A DNA stretch of 64,000 nucleotides from positions 66,822-130,821 of the forward strand of contig VWPU01009590.1 of assembly GCA_013398955.1 (NCBI GenBank), written 5' to 3'. Positions 35,982 to 51,000 of the stretch are shown here, piece after piece (within the stretch, counting starts at the first letter, position 1; each line of letters opens with the position of its first letter). A program made the position numbers and the translations under genes. This stretch comes from Callaeas wilsoni (lineage: Eukaryota; Chordata; Aves; Passeriformes; Callaeidae). Below the pieces are notes generated by a model. It was not told the DNA's origin. It was given only the letters and a program-made list of their open reading frames with translations, and did no database searches.

Positions 35982-36156
35982 ATAGCAATTTAAAATTATT
36001 GGAGCAGTTTTATAAGCACTTGAATTTGGAAGTGATCAGAGACCTGAAAATGTGCAATATAGAGTAATTTAAAATTATTAGAGTACTTCACATTTTTTAT
36101 AAGCTTTTCAGTTTAGAAGTAATCGGGTTCTGACTTGTGAGCTTGTGCATTGTAAT
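35982..36156. repeat. Diverged tandem duplication, two units of about 77 and 97 bp
   Basis: Unit 1 (about 35982-36059) and unit 2 (about 36059-36156) share the same order of words: atagcaatttaaaattattgga versus atagagtaatttaaaattatta; tataagcacttgaatttggaa versus tataagcttttcagtttagaa; gtgatcagag versus gtaatcgggt; and tgtgcaat versus tgtgcattgt. Unit 2 is longer because of small insertions. A weaker third unit may precede at about 35925-35981 (aagcaattattaaa, aagcactttaacaatttt). Not a known family to me. Confidence 0.6.
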
Positions 36157-39100
36157 GTGAGTGCTTCTTAATCTTAGAGAGATACAGCCTATTAAATCAA
36201 ACTACTTCAATAATTGTAAATTACTATACATGGTCATGCTCAGAAATCTAACTTTATTTATTAAATTAAAAATATTTTTCACTCCAAATCTGTAAAAAAG
36301 GATTTTAAGTGACAGAATAATAATTCAAATTTTTGGAGAAGGGTGATTTATATTTTCCCAGGAATAAAACAAATCAAAATATCTACATAAAAATACAGAG
36401 GTTATAGAAGAATATTTTTATGAGCCCATATGATGAATCTTCAATGACATTCAAAATCAGCCTTGCTCATGCACAACTTAATTTTTATTAAACACTAGAT
36501 ACACATTAATTTCATGAATAAAAAATTTTCAGCTAAAATTTCATATATAAAACAGAGAATAATCAAAGAATAAATTTATGTTTTTCCAGGTTCTTCACAG
36601 TTGTGATTAAATGTGGTCCCATTAGAGATTTTTACAACTTCTATGTACCTTTGGTCTTGTTTAGGATATAATTTCTCAGTCTCTTCTGTCAATAACAGAA
36701 GTATCCTGTCTGGAAAACTGTCTCAAAACTAAAGACTCATAAGGACTCAGAATAGGTATAAGAGCTGATCACAGTGTAGACATTGTTGCATATGTACAAC
36801 ACAAAGGTATAAAATATACTTTACAAAAAAAAAGATCTTTCAGGTATTTTGCAGGAGGCAGTTCAGATTGGGGTTTTGCCAATGGAAAACTTCAAGTATT
36901 AAGTACAGCAGAAAAATCAACAGAAGACTCTGCTTGCTAACAAAACTGGAAACAATGAAAAGTTAACATTAATAGTGAAAGAGCTGAAATGCTCTTACTT
37001 CAAAGTGCTGCAAGTCGTAGAGTGTACTGATCAGAAGAAAGCAAATAAGAGCACATTGAAGCAAGTTGTGCCAAGTAGCTTTCCATAAAATAAAACATCT
37101 CTGAGTTCAGTGAAAGGGCAACAGTAGCAAGACTACAGTGCTCTCTGGTAGATGAAAGCTTTAAAGTCAGATCCGAGAGTGCATGTATTTGTGTACATAT
37201 ATGGTGACGTGTTCCTTTCTATATTAAAATTGTAAGAACAAAATGCTGGTTGATTGCTCCCATGAACAGCTAGATTTCAGGCAGGCAGATGGGATTAAAC
37301 ACTAATGCCAAAACAGCATCAAAATGAATTATCATATATCAGCAATAAATGCTGTATCTATGGCAATCCTTGGTGATTCAATTTTTATAAAATGTGAAGC
37401 AATGATTCAAAATGCAATGTTTGCATATCAGACTGCAAACATGAAGATCATGTGAAAACTTTTGAAGAATCCTTTATAGCTATCAAAAAATTGAGAAAGC
37501 ACAAAAGTATAAACTAATTGTTCGGGCGTATTGTGTTTCTTGGATAAGGCCAATCAGCTAAGACAGGTGAACTGTCATTTTCTTTCTTAGCTTCTAGAAA
37601 CAGAAGGTACTTGACAGTGTCACCTAACCCAGAGCTGACAGTGAACAAAAGCATGCCGTAAAGATCCAGGAAAGCATGCAATAGAGACCCAGAGAATTGT
37701 ATTATACACAATACACAATAATATAGAATAAGCTGCCTGTCAGGGAAATTTCTTCCTCTACTATTTTCTCAAAATAATAGCCTTGTGTCCCAAATTACAT
37801 GAAATTATATCCCTTTCTATGAAAATACTCATGCCACTGGATATATATTTGTTCACATAATGTGTTCCTCTCAGAGTCCCGTAGAGCCCTTCACATAATA
37901 AAGAATTACACAAGTTAATGCGCTGTACTGATCTAAGATGTGTATAAAAGTGGTTCCATTTATCTGTTTCAAATTCCAGACTTCGATTCCACAATCATTG
38001 AAACAGCAGCTTTCCTATTTTACAGGGTCAAGCTTCTTAATATTACTCATCTCTTAAAAATGTCAAACCACTTTTCAATTTCCTTTCATCTACAGTTCAA
38101 GTCTGGTCTAAATGTCCCCTTTCTTCTGTTGTTCCCACAGATGCAACTTCAAAGAGTACTTCAGAAAAGCTTTTGCAGGATTTGTATTTTTCTAAAAGTT
38201 TTTTTGGAGGGACCTTCCTTTCAATTTTTCTGCACATTTCTGATAGCAAGCCACACCAGAGCTCTTTACCAAAAGATGTTAAAACTTCTTTAGAGGACTC
38301 CTGCTGTTTGTTAATTCAGTAGCTATACCACTGAGCAGTTCTCACAGTCACCACATTAGCAGCCATCAGCTGTTGTATGCATAAAACCTCAATAGCTTTT
38401 CCTCTGCAGTATATATAAGGCCATGACCCAATAATGTGTAGCAGCTCCTGGAGTCACCTATGGAATATTTCCTTCTTTACAAGAAGATGAGTGCTAATTA
38501 CAATAGTTTGCTTATCTCTTTTATTTTATTCCCTTATCCCTCATTTTAGTCCTTTTCCCGGTAAATACTCCTTTACTCTGTGACGTTTCCATATAATTCC
38601 ATCTACTATTGGATTTTGGCTTTGATGCATATTCCATTTGGACAGCAGCATGGCAGTCAGTAAACTGGATTTCATCTGCTCTGATCTTCAAGCTAGAATT
38701 AAACAGATTATTTTGCTTTAAATTATCAGTTCATATTCTGCTGTTTAACTAGCAGCTATGATTCTTCAAGTTTTTTTAACGTATTTTATTGACTGCAATC
38801 CACTCAAAGTTCTCCTCATCATCAGCAAACACAGGCAAGTTCCCTTGTGACTACACACAGTGTTGTCAGAGGATTTTCTCAGCTGTTTCACTTTACGAGA
38901 TCACTTGTCCCTAGTAATACATATATAATTCACATATAACTGAAATAGTTCCCCACAAGCCATTCTTCCCCAGAGGAAACTGCTCTTTAATTGTTTGTTA
39001 TGCCCTCTCAGCAGGGAGGCTGGCTTACACCGTACATGTGCATCATTTTATTTAAATGACATCCTACCTTGCTACAAAAGCTGCCAGAGCTATTTGATCT

Positions 39101-42100
39101 TCTTCCACTAAGGCTGGCAACTACAGAAAGCCCCCTGAGAACAAAGCAGCAGATGAAAAAGAAGTGCTGATGCTCCAGGCAAGCTCTTTTAGCCAGAGTT
39201 GTACCAGCAGCAACATGCAGGAAAAAATACATGCTTCAAAGGTAATTACAATGTGCTGCATATTCCTATCTTTATTTAAGATACTTGGGACTGATTTCCA
39301 TCCCTTAGCAAGGGGACTTGCACCACAGCATCAACCTAAACAACCAAGCACTGACTTCAGTCAAGAAAAAGAAGCCTCTCTCCCGCACTCTCTGCCATCC
39401 TCTCTGCAAGGATCACACCTTGTAATAAATGGCACAAGGTTGATGTCCTGTGGCAGCACTTGTCCCGGACACTCGGGTGGTGATTTTGCCCTTTCTGGCT
39501 TCATTTTCTCACTTCATTCCCCTGACCATGTCACTTGCAAGTTGCCCCAGTTGCACTGGGATTTTTTCCAGGAGGGTTTGGGTTTGGCAGTGCCAATATG
39601 CTGCTTAAATGGGAAAGATGGGGGATGGAGCTCAGCATGAGAGAATAGCACCTCACACAGCAATGCAAATGCACAGGCTGAGTAAAATTAGTTGTTTTGC
39701 TTGTCAGATGTTTACACAAACCTTCTCTTTACTTTTAATGTTTGGGAATTTTTTTTCCTGAGATTTGAGTTCATTTTCAAGTTCAAATGAAGCATTAAAA
39801 AATATTCTGAAAAAGGAAAGTAGAATGGCTGAGTTTCTCTTGGGTTTGAATATTAAACCTCAAAATCACTCCGAGGTGTATCAAAAAGCTTTATGAAAAA
39901 AAGAATGGTGCAAGGGGAAAAATAATCATTTACCACACCACCCCTTCCCTGAACCCAAGCTGAGTTAAGTCTGTGGCTGAGCACAAAAACAAGCTAAGTT
40001 TAGGGGATTTTTAAGGTTTCAGTGTAATTGGTAGTCACAGGTTTATATTCAACCCTAAGATAATAAGTAAGCACATTATTTTACAGTAAGTCTTGTAGTC
40101 CTTCTGTTGAAAACATCATCTTTAAGAGAAAAATTATAGAATTTTACTTCAGAATTCTTTCCAGCTCACTGACTCTCTGGAGTCTGAGAACAAGAATATA
40201 TGTCTCTGGCATAGGGTTTAAAGGGCATGCCCTGCAGATCCTTCAGCAGGATTACTGAGCTAGCAAAGTCCTCATTTTCAGGGTCCAAATCAGTTTTAAT
40301 GGCTGGAGAAAACACTACCAAAAAATCTGAAAGTGTATTTTTACGCTTCTTCATCTAACTCAGACATTATCAGTAAAGGTCAGAGCTATTTATCTCCATC
40401 TCTCATTTCAGTGTTGATTGGAAGAACTCCTTGCAGCCAGCAGCAAGCACAGCACAATCCTGCTTGGGAGAAAGCTGGCAAGGGCACTGAGTTTTTAAGT
40501 GGCTGTTATCAATTCACACTGTTAGCACCTGCTGCTGCTGCAGCTTATCCAAGAGCAGCACTGGCTCATTGATTTTCCATCATTCTGACTGGAAGTGCCA
40601 ACAAACAAGGCACGGATGAAACGCCTCGACAGCAGCTGGAGAAGACCTTAGAGGAGGATCAGAACAACCCTGATTCACACCAAGGTAACCACTTCAGAAA
40701 GACAGAAGAAAAAGCAGATAGGCAAAGGAAAGTGTATATGTGCCAAATAACTAATTCTTGCAACACCTCCAGTTTTATGAAAGGATCAAATACATTTTGT
40801 GGATTTATATACCCATTTCTTTCTTTGCAGAGTACGGCATAGATTTGCCAAAAATAATTACTCTGGTCACTTAGCAAAGTAGAGAATCTGTCATCCAGAA
40901 ACATATTGCCTAGCAACATTTCGCTTACCCTTCCTCCCTCGCAATAAGCAAACACCGCCTGCCCTCCCCACCCCCTCTCGTTTATATTGGCTTTCTGGCT
41001 GCTGGCAGACACAACCGCTCATCTGGGTGTAAAACTGCTCCTGACAGGAGGACTCTGTGCTGTTTAAGTCCAAGTACATGTGAGAAGACAAGCAGTGTAG
41101 TTCAAGAAAACCCTGGCTGCCAAGAAAAGGTGCAGTTTTTGCCTGTGATAAAATTGTCTCACAGTTTGGTCAGATGAAACCCACTTCAAATGAGATCACC
41201 AGTGCGGTAGCTCTTGGCAAATCATGGTCTGGCATGGTGAAGGAAGGAGAGGAAACCAAACCAGTCATACCAGACCAGCAACCGCCTTAGGACACCTTAT
41301 TTTCCTCAAAAGTTTTTCATTAACATATATTTTATTATAACTGCAGTGTGATAGAATGGTAAACTACTTTCTACATTTTGTTTTGTATGAAAATATTTAG
41401 GCAGTGATCTATGGAAAAGAACTATACCATTCCTCTTTCCCCTGTGGAAGCCCTCCTATTTCTACTCCACACACAGGTCACACCATTTGTCTTTTAGCTG
41501 ATGGTTGTCATCAGTACCAAGGTTTATTCTCATTTTTCTAAAAGCAGTATCTTGGAAAATTGCACAATTCATTTTGCTAACAACTTTCTGTAACATTCTG
41601 GAAACAGTTTGGACATCTTAAAGCTGCATACAGAGATTAACATGACAGAACTTTTGCACTCTGCTACACCTCCCACCTCTCCACAGCATGTTACACTAGG
41701 GAAGCCTCAGACCCGACAGCTGCACTTACTCTCAGTAGTGGCACAGCTGTTAAGTACCAGATTTTCCAAGAGCTGTATGCACATCAGTGACAATTATCTA
41801 GGATGATATTAATATCCTTTTTTTCCTATGACACATCTGTGCTTTTTCATAATGCAAAATTTACATTATATATAATACATATGGCTGTAGCTATATTTGT
41901 AACTGCTTGGCATGCCTATGTTAGCAGAAATATTTTTAAAGTAATTTCAGGTTTAAAAATATTAAAAAGTTCTCATTCTAAATTTTTTTTTCAGCTAGTC
42001 AGAAATATCCTCTTAAAAAGCTCAAAACATAAATACATAGAAACTTCTACACATTTTTTGAACTGGGCTAGTGCTTAACACCTAAGCTCCATCATCCAAA

Positions 42101-45039
42101 ACCTGAGATATTAGATATGAATCTTTCTTTAAAGTACTGTCAGATGCCAGTCTTGAAATACACAACGTTGAGATGAAATTTTAACTTCAGTTGCCTTTGA
42201 ATAACTTAATAACTAACACTCAGATCATCCAGTAAACAAAGATAAGGGGAAAAATATTAACATTCTATATATTAAAAATTCACTACAGTGATTACTGGAG
42301 AATTCTTTGAATAAAAGCACAATGCCCTTATAATTTTGTTATCAGGTTTTATTCTGTTTTCACATATTTTGAAAATAGTTTCAAATTTTTGGGGCAGTCA
42401 TCTAGTCACTTCAGTATAGTTGTACTTTATTGCTTTTCATATCATGTTTCAGTCTGTCATAAAATATCTCTCCTTAACATTCTCGTCTCTGCCCACTTGG
42501 CAATGAGATTATCTTTTGTTTTAAATGTTGTAAAAACTAACACTGTCCTTGTTCACGTGTTAGCATCCCTGATTATTTCAGCTGCAGTCTGAACAGATTC
42601 ATGAGGTGTGTTTGATAGTTAGGTACTGATGAACAACCTGGAAACTGAAAAAAATACCTGCTTTTCAACAAATCTTGTCATTATAAGGAAACTTTTCTTT
42701 TTTCCTTTTTTTTTCATCTTCAACTTGAAAATGGAAGTTCATTAACGAAAGAGATGCAACAAATCCCTGAAGTAGTCTCTGACAAGTTGCAATCAGTTCT
42801 AATGGATGTTGATTTAAGGTCCTAAAATTTGTTTTTTTCTGCTTGTAAAATATTTGACGCACACATTTAAAACAAGGGAAGAAAAAAAAGAGAAGGTAAT
42901 CATTATAAGATTCTGTATAGCTTTTCAGATCTATTAATTAATTATAAACTTATATTTTTGCTGATAAGCATCAAGCCACAGATTTAAAGACGACTTCTTA
43001 AATGTAAATTGATTGCTACAGAAATGTCCATACTGTACATAACATGTGCTACACTTCTACAAATACAAATGCTCATTATAATACATTATCTCTGATGTTA
43101 GTAACGTTAAGCTTGATCCAGCACCACTGACACATATGGGAACTTTAATATTGATCCCTGCAGAAGCAGAAACACATGAACACTGTTGAACATATGTCCA
43201 GATAGAAAATCTGAAACTCATTTTGAATGTAATGCCAAACCGAAAACAAGTTGAAGTGGAAGAAGTCAGCTTTTAAATGTTCAGAATGAAAAATAAACAG
43301 AGCAGAGGACATAGATGCAATAAAGCAGGGTAAAGACAGGATAAATTGATTATGACTACCAGCAAGAACAAATTGTGTTTCCCAGAGTTCTGTATTACAG
43401 GGAATTCTTATGCATAGGATGTGTAGTACTAAAAACACAGATTATATAATACTTCAAAACAAATACTCTTCTGATATCACTGGAAAGATTCACAAAATCA
43501 AATATTTTCCCTTGTAAATAAGCCAGTCCCTCCTCATTTTTGCTGCTGGTTGTTTGCTGTCATGTCATAGTGTATTTCATTTTCTCCATTTTTCAGAGAG
43601 TTGGAACCTAGAGAAAAAAATACAGTGTGCTTTAAGTAGCAGAAGTGTTTTCATGAAGTAGTGGTCTGCTGAGCCACATCTTGAAAAGCTTGTTCAGGAT
43701 CAGATTACCCCATATTCAAATATTTTCGTTATTAACCTACGTTTCACCTATCTTTGACTCAAAGACTTCAACTTCAGAACACAGACTTCACAGGGCTTAA
43801 AAATAGAGCCAGAACTGCAGAAGTGTCCCAGACTCTTACAAAGCTCTGTAGCAATGCCCATAGTAAGCACTGGAGAAACTGACCTATTCATATCATTGGA
43901 AAGAATCAATTTTCACCTGAGCTGATGGACCAAGAGAATTGTTTGGTCTCTGCAGGGGCTACCAGCATTACCTGTACCAATATTACATGATGGTGGAAAA
44001 ATATTTGAAAATTTTCATCTTAAGCGAAGTCTATTTTGGGCTGAGGATATCTGTACCTAGTCTCAGTGAATTCACTATTTGTTCTTACTCTTTTTTCCAG
44101 TCACAAACTGTACATGACTAGCTGCTGATTTTGTTAGCTATCTTTTGGTTAATTTTCAAATTAACCAAATTCAATTTTATAACAAAATATACCTTTGGCT
44201 TATTGTATTAAGTAAGCATTTTTTTTTGAACTTCATACTTGCTCATAATTGTAATGAGGAGTCAGTGAGGAGCAGCAGTGAAGGGAGGAAAGAGCCTGCC
44301 AAAAATGAGAGGCTTAGGCCATATGGAGACATCAAGGGATATCTCTGATGTGGATGCTGCCAGCATTGCTTCTTCCTCCCTGCTTGGCATTTCTGAAAAC
44401 CACTTTATACTTCTGAAATTCTCCCAGGCCTTGCTGTGTAGCACAGGGAACTACTGTCCAGTAAATGAGACATCACTGAGCTCTGTCTTTTCCAAAATGC
44501 CTAGAGTAAAAAAATAAAAATCAGACCTTGAAGTTCTCCCACAAGTGGCAAACAACCAATTTTAGTAGCAGACCCAGATGTGTGTATACCTGCTCTGAAA
44601 TTAACAGGACAGGAAGGAAGTGGAACACATGAGATAAAGGTATGTGTATAGAGCAGAGATGACAAACTAGAATGAAATTATGATTGTAGCAAGACCTTTC
44701 TGAAAGAAAGTGAGCACTTTTGTCATGCCTGAGGCTGAACATTTAAATCCTTGCTCATTTGGCATCCATGCCCTAATTAAAGGTTATGACCAACTTGTGA
44801 ACAGCCATAATGCTACATCACCAAAGGATATGGTTGAGCAGCTGAGAAACTGTGTATGGAAGGAAACAAAGAGGAAGTCCAAATAGAAATTTCCGCACAA
44901 CTGTTCATTCCCATATGATTTCTGTGGGTAAAGAAACATGCTACAGTAAATCTAGATCTTGGAAAAATTAGCTCAGAAACATAAAATAGTGCATTCACAG
45001 CTGCAAGGCTCTTTTTGGCCTTCGTGAGCTGAGCAGACG

Positions 45040-45063
45040 AGTGTGGGAAACACCTCCCACACT
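45040..45063. other. Perfect 9-bp inverted repeat (hairpin) with 6-base loop
   Basis: agtgtggga (45040-45048), loop aacacc, tcccacact (45055-45063). It is isolated; no T-run follows, and nothing links it to a gene. Confidence 0.7.
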
Positions 45064-48000
45064 GATTTTACATCTGAGTGCTAGTCTCCCACAGAACTGA
45101 ACATAACCAAGTTATGTACCCCAGATGCCTTTTGGTTTAATTAGCTGGCAGAGAACAGTACAAATTCTGTGGGATTATGTGTTTATGATGGGCACAACAT
45201 CTTGCTCAAAATGATTTTTGACAACTGACTGAATTCTGAAAGACCAAAAGTTCATTTTGCATACTACATTTGCTTAAAAAGTACAGTAAAAATCTTAGCC
45301 ATTTGCTTGCTATATAGCCCTTGCTCCTACAGAGCCTATAAATACTCACTGCTTACATATCTGCTACCGGTTCACTATTGTTTTCACTAATGCTATTGAC
45401 ATCATTATTTAATACTCATATTAAAGTACTACTGGTAAGATTTGATTTCTTTTTCTAAATGATGAAAAAATGCATTGGAATGACCTGTCTTCCCTTTGTG
45501 ATTGGAGCATAGAAATGTGGGCGGTGGGAGAGAGTCTCTCTTGCTAAATCGTGTGTTAATTAAGCACACAACATTTAGCAGCTCACCACCATTGTATTTG
45601 CTAGATTCACCTTTATTGATAATTTTTCAAGGCGTAACACATAAACATCTTGGAATACAGTTAAAAAGGAGCATATTGAGGTCTTTTGACCACTGTTTAT
45701 TTCAGAAGATACGTGTATTTGTAGCCCAGTATTTGAAGATAATTCCAGCACATGAATGCTCTTGGCATTGTTGGTGAACAGCTAGTTACAGCAACATCTC
45801 CAGAAATGCCTCTGATATAAATGATCCCCACAGTACTGAGGGAATTAAATCAAGGTATTAGGAATAGCCTTACAAATTTTTGCAAAGTGAAATTCTGGTA
45901 TCATATTGGAATAGGGAAATAAAAATTGTAATAAAAATTAAATACATCTTTTCTTTAGCTTTTAAAAACACTTGGCTATTTAATGTAACAGGTTTTAATC
46001 AAGCATGGTCACAGAATATCAGACATGGCTTAATATTTCTTTGTCTGTGATGCAACAACAATCTAGATACAGGGAAAGAACACCATGGAAAGTCTTTCTG
46101 TCTCAATAGCCACAGAGCATGAACTCTAAATACAGGAGTAACAAAGAGAAGTCAATGTCTTGACTGGTTTAATACTTGATTTAATACTTCTTCCATTTAA
46201 GTCCTTCAAATTCAGCAGTTTTAGTTTTTTGAAGGATTAATTTTTTCCTCAGGTCATTAGCAAACTTTCAGTTTTGGCTAAATGCCTGCAGAATGGTAGC
46301 ATCATCATGAATTAAAACACTTCTGTGGTGAATTCTGCACACCCGAGGATAATTAGAGGAATTTTCCTTAGCCCCACCCTAGATGGCACTTAAAGCAACA
46401 AGGGCATCTGCATGCTGCAAGGACTTCTTCCCTGTGGAGTAGTTTGTCTGCAAATCCACTTTCCAATCAAAAAGTAGGAAAGCAGGCAAGGTCACAAACA
46501 TGCACATTGGAGTTGTCCCTTCAGCCGGAGACAGCCAGTAACCTCTGTGAGGTAAGACGTAATTCACCAACACGATGAGACATGTAAATTGATGCTGAAT
46601 ATAAAGTAATGTATTTTGCTTTATGTTTCTTTGCTTTGCTTTTGGCTTCACATTTTGCTAGAGTGACATTCTTTTCTTGGGAGACTCATTATTTCACATT
46701 CAACTTCAAGTCCTGAAGAAAGGAGGAAAACCTCTTTTTGTCCAATCTCTCAGTGCTGGACACCTGGGCACCATATATTCCTCAGCTTATTGCAGAATTA
46801 TTGTATGGAATAAACACTACTGCTCTAAATAACAGATCTGAGGAACTTCCCTAAAAACTGTGACACTTCACAGAAGGGTATTTAAAGGCTATGCTATCAG
46901 CTGACCTACAGATGAGCCACTTAGAAATGCAGGTGCCTGGTGCATGAAGTATGGAGTCCTTCTTTTACACTCTAATTTCAAAACAAAGACTGCACACCCA
47001 CATTTCCACACAAAATGAGATCTTCCAATAGGCACAACATGAGATGAAGTTTTCTCTCAGCTAGAGGATAAAATACACACAGAGAAGTATCACAATTGCT
47101 ATGCTATTCTGATTCAATTCGAATTATTAATAATTAAAACACTAATAAGGTGTTAAAGCAAGCAAGAAGTGTTCTGTAAGGATGCTCATCAGCAAGTATT
47201 AAGGGCCCCTGGCTGTAGGAAAGAAAGGAGGTCAGAGGATGTTACTGATTTTTACTGCTTCTCTTGTGGGTTGGCTAGCTGCTTCTTTCCTTATCCCACA
47301 GGTTGTGGAGGTACAAGTAGCCAGCATTTGCTGGGCTGAAGTCTGAAGGATCCCAGGAAAGAATGTGTCAAAGTGCAACTGAGTCCAAATATTTATATAT
47401 TCAGGAAATGTTAGTCTTTAGATGCACTCTACAGGGTCTGCATGGATGCTTTCTTTGGCAGCGTTGTGTTGCATACTGTAATTTCTCATTAGCAACAAAA
47501 CCCTCAACTACAGTCTAGCTGAGGAAAATTGTAAATATATTTTATGTTAGACATTTTGTTTCTCAATTATTTTCACATGTTCCTAATAAAGCTCCTTGCT
47601 GGGGGAACTGTTGGATAAGAATATGTCTAAGAAAGTTGAATGCATCCTTAAATTATTTTCCATATAAAAAGAATGACTATATCTTATAATGAGAAATGAT
47701 GGTTTCAAAAGAATATTATGCCATGTAGTTTGAATGATAGCTTGCCACTGTGAGACAGTTAATTATACTTTTTGACACTTCAATGAGGCTGAAACTTTAG
47801 ATTTTAAAAAAGAAGTTTTACAAATATTCCATTTTTACCACACTATTGCTGACATAATGTTGGTAAGAATTCATATCACATCTGTTACTTATTTATTTAA
47901 TTGTTGAATTTCTAGCATAAGTGTTTAATTACTTATGGATTGTGGGTGGATTGGAAGAACAGAGAAAGAGTTTAAGTTCCTACCATTTCCCACATTCCTG

Positions 48001-51000
48001 TCCTAAATCATGTTTCTGACCACTTCTAATCTAACAACCTAGAGGCTTAATTACTTTAGATTCTGATGTTTCAACTTAAAAACACGTATTTAAGCTAAAC
48101 AAAAGACCTCTGAGGAATTATTTCAACAGGGTTGACATTTTTGTCTTGATAACACAATTGTGTTGTTTGGCATTTTACGGCAGGAGGTTTCACAATTTAT
48201 TTGTTATGAAGAGATAAAAATAGTAATTATTAATATATTAGCATCGCTGTTCTGCTATCTTCACATCTATGACCATCAACTCAAGGTCTATCCATCCAAG
48301 AGAATGCCCCTTACAACCTGCACCCATTCCAACTCCTCCCAGCCAGTCAGCCAGTGGCTGTTGCTTTCCTCTTTCTTTTCCATGTCTTCCCTCCTAAAGC
48401 ACCTGAGAGATGGGGGAAGGAAATAAAGAAGAAGGAAAAAAGAAAGTACCAATCACTTCAATCTTGCAGAAGAAGACAAAAGATTTGACACTGAGACTTC
48501 ACAAAGACTTCAAATCTTACCTCTCCTCAGCAGTTAATTGATTAAACTATCTTTCCATTCTGTATCCATAACCTTTTATATGCCACACCTACTATGATAA
48601 ACTCTGGCTTAAGAATTCCAATAACAAAGCTCAAGATTCCTTGGCAGTGCTAAAATGGAAAGTAGAAATGATGATGTAGATTAATCTTTAGAGCTGGACT
48701 TTCTTTTCTCAACATATGTTATCAGCAGATCTGAAATTGTCAGTTATCATAATTCCTGCCAAATAACACTGATCTTCAGTATTTCATCAGTCGAAGCAAT
48801 AGCCCTGTTTTCTATAGTTGAGAAGGCAGACTTTATATCAATGTAATTTTATCTGATTTGTTATTAAATATTAATGTGCAAATTAAGCAAGTTTTAAGCA
48901 CTGGGTTTTAAGATTTATTTTTCATTTTGTCTGTTATAGCAAACCTTTATTAACATTCTGTGAAATAAGAAATCTACGGCATCACTAATAAAACCTTTTA
49001 AGTAGTAATCCTTCAGAATCCTTCCTTGTAATGGCTGAACATTTGCAGTACTAAACCAATGAAATTCACACGTACTGTAATGGAGTAGTGGAGCGATTAT
49101 TACAACATTTTTTCCAAAGTACCATGGGCTTTACATGATTAGAGAGTAGTCTTATGTTTTAAACTTTCTGCCAAGAGTGAGGCTTTAAGTTGAGTTGGAT
49201 TGTGGATAGATTGCAGTATAATATATGTTGACAGTTTAATAACATGGGTTACTATCCTTAGTTTGCTTTATGATGTAATACATCTTTATAGGAGTCCTCG
49301 GAGATTTCTACTATGATTTTCAAGGCAGAGAGAACTCAATAAACTAAAATACTCTGAGCAAGATTTCTATTTCCTGCATACTTTGGAAATTTTCCTGAAA
49401 AATAAATAGGTGCTACAACTTTTTAAAGTTTTTCTGACATGACTTTTTGTTTTTCTAGTCATGTAATAGATTTTAAAGGTACACTTCATATAAAGTTATA
49501 CATTTTTTAAAAGTTCCCTTCTATAATGAATGGTCTTATTTTTCAGCCCTCTAGGGGAATTTTCTTTTCTGTAAAATAGAGTAATTGATTTTATTTTCCA
49601 GTCTTTCAATTCATGTTATACATACATTTAGATGACGCAGTTTGCAAACCTTTTCAAGTAAGGGTCGCGTATATTTGGACTAATTATCCCTCATGTTTTG
49701 ACAGGTACATGCACAGCAGTAGTTAAGTATCAAGCAACATAAACCTAAATAATAAAATAAATTATAGGAATTATTTCATTCTTTAACTGCTTTAATTTCA
49801 TTTTTAGAGGTAATCAGGAAAAGAAACTAATTAGAATGGAAGGAAACTATTGCTTTAGATTATATTTCAGTCTAAGTGAAAATAGCTTGAAAGGATATTT
49901 AATCCACTTCAATAGTAAATAAATTCAATTGCTAGTTTTCACAATATTCATGCAAAACTAGATTTCAGAAACTGCTGAAAGCAAATACATTATTTACTAT
50001 ATATCTGTTCAGATTGTATAAAAAGAGATGTTAATTTTCAAAGTGTAATTGCTTTTCAGAATGGTGCCTGTAGATTATGTTGTTCAGAGGTTTTCAATGT
50101 TTTCAAAGGTTACCACTAACATATGATTTGCTGTGATTATGTGTATATTTTTCTAAATAGAAGATTACATAAACAATATGGTATTCTTCCCTATACAAAT
50201 TTGGCAGAACACACAGAAAAAATTTAAGGACACTTTCACAAAATGTTTTCAGTATGAACAATTTATATGAGCTAGGCTCCTCTATCCACACCAGTATTTA
50301 TGACACGTTCTTTCCACTCACATTGTGTAAACAAAAATTTGCTCATCTGAATGTTCGAAGTAAGTGCATAAATGTAGGCTGAAGTAAATCTGTACTGTTT
50401 GTCAAATAAATTAGCACATACTTTCTTAAAGTATGCACAAGGTATACTTTCCTCTTAAAATAAACCTATTGTAGAATAAGACTCATTAGAAAATTCCTGA
50501 AGAACATATGGAGAGACCACCAGTACAGAGAATATCAAATGATGTGATACAGATACTCCATAAAGACAAAAATCAGAAGCTGGAGCATCTGATCGAAAAG
50601 CTTTTTACCTATGGTTTGATGCCTTCTCTTTTTACATCTGACTGAATGCTGCACCCAGTGATGTCCCTGAAGCCACTCAAGCCAAAATCACTTTCATATT
50701 CCCCACAAGAGAAACACTTATATCTTTTGCCATCTGTGGTCAGGCTGGCCTCTTGCCAAGGGCCTAATTGACATTCACATCTACATACATTTTCATCCCT
50801 GGAAAATATAAGCATACACACAACCATGACAATTGCTTAGGCTAGTACCACTGACAACATAATCCTGACTGTTTAAATTCACTAAAAACCCACGGTTTGC
50901 TTCCACCCCCACTGCTACTCTGCACCCCCACAGGCTGTATTTGAGCATCCTGTAGGCCACAAAACTCCACAGTGCCAGAAACATCGGGAACCAGACATCT

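Noticed and set aside
39164..39640. 158-codon plus-strand open frame
   Set aside because: It sits in a locally GC-richer patch, where stop codons are rarer. No domain, signal, repeat or codon pattern supports a gene, and an antisense frame overlaps it.
50609..50827. Minus-strand 72-codon frame with Cys pairs (CRCEC...KCFSCG)
   Set aside because: It superficially resembles a zinc-binding stretch, but the spacing fits no known finger, the length is short, and no splice or conservation evidence is available.
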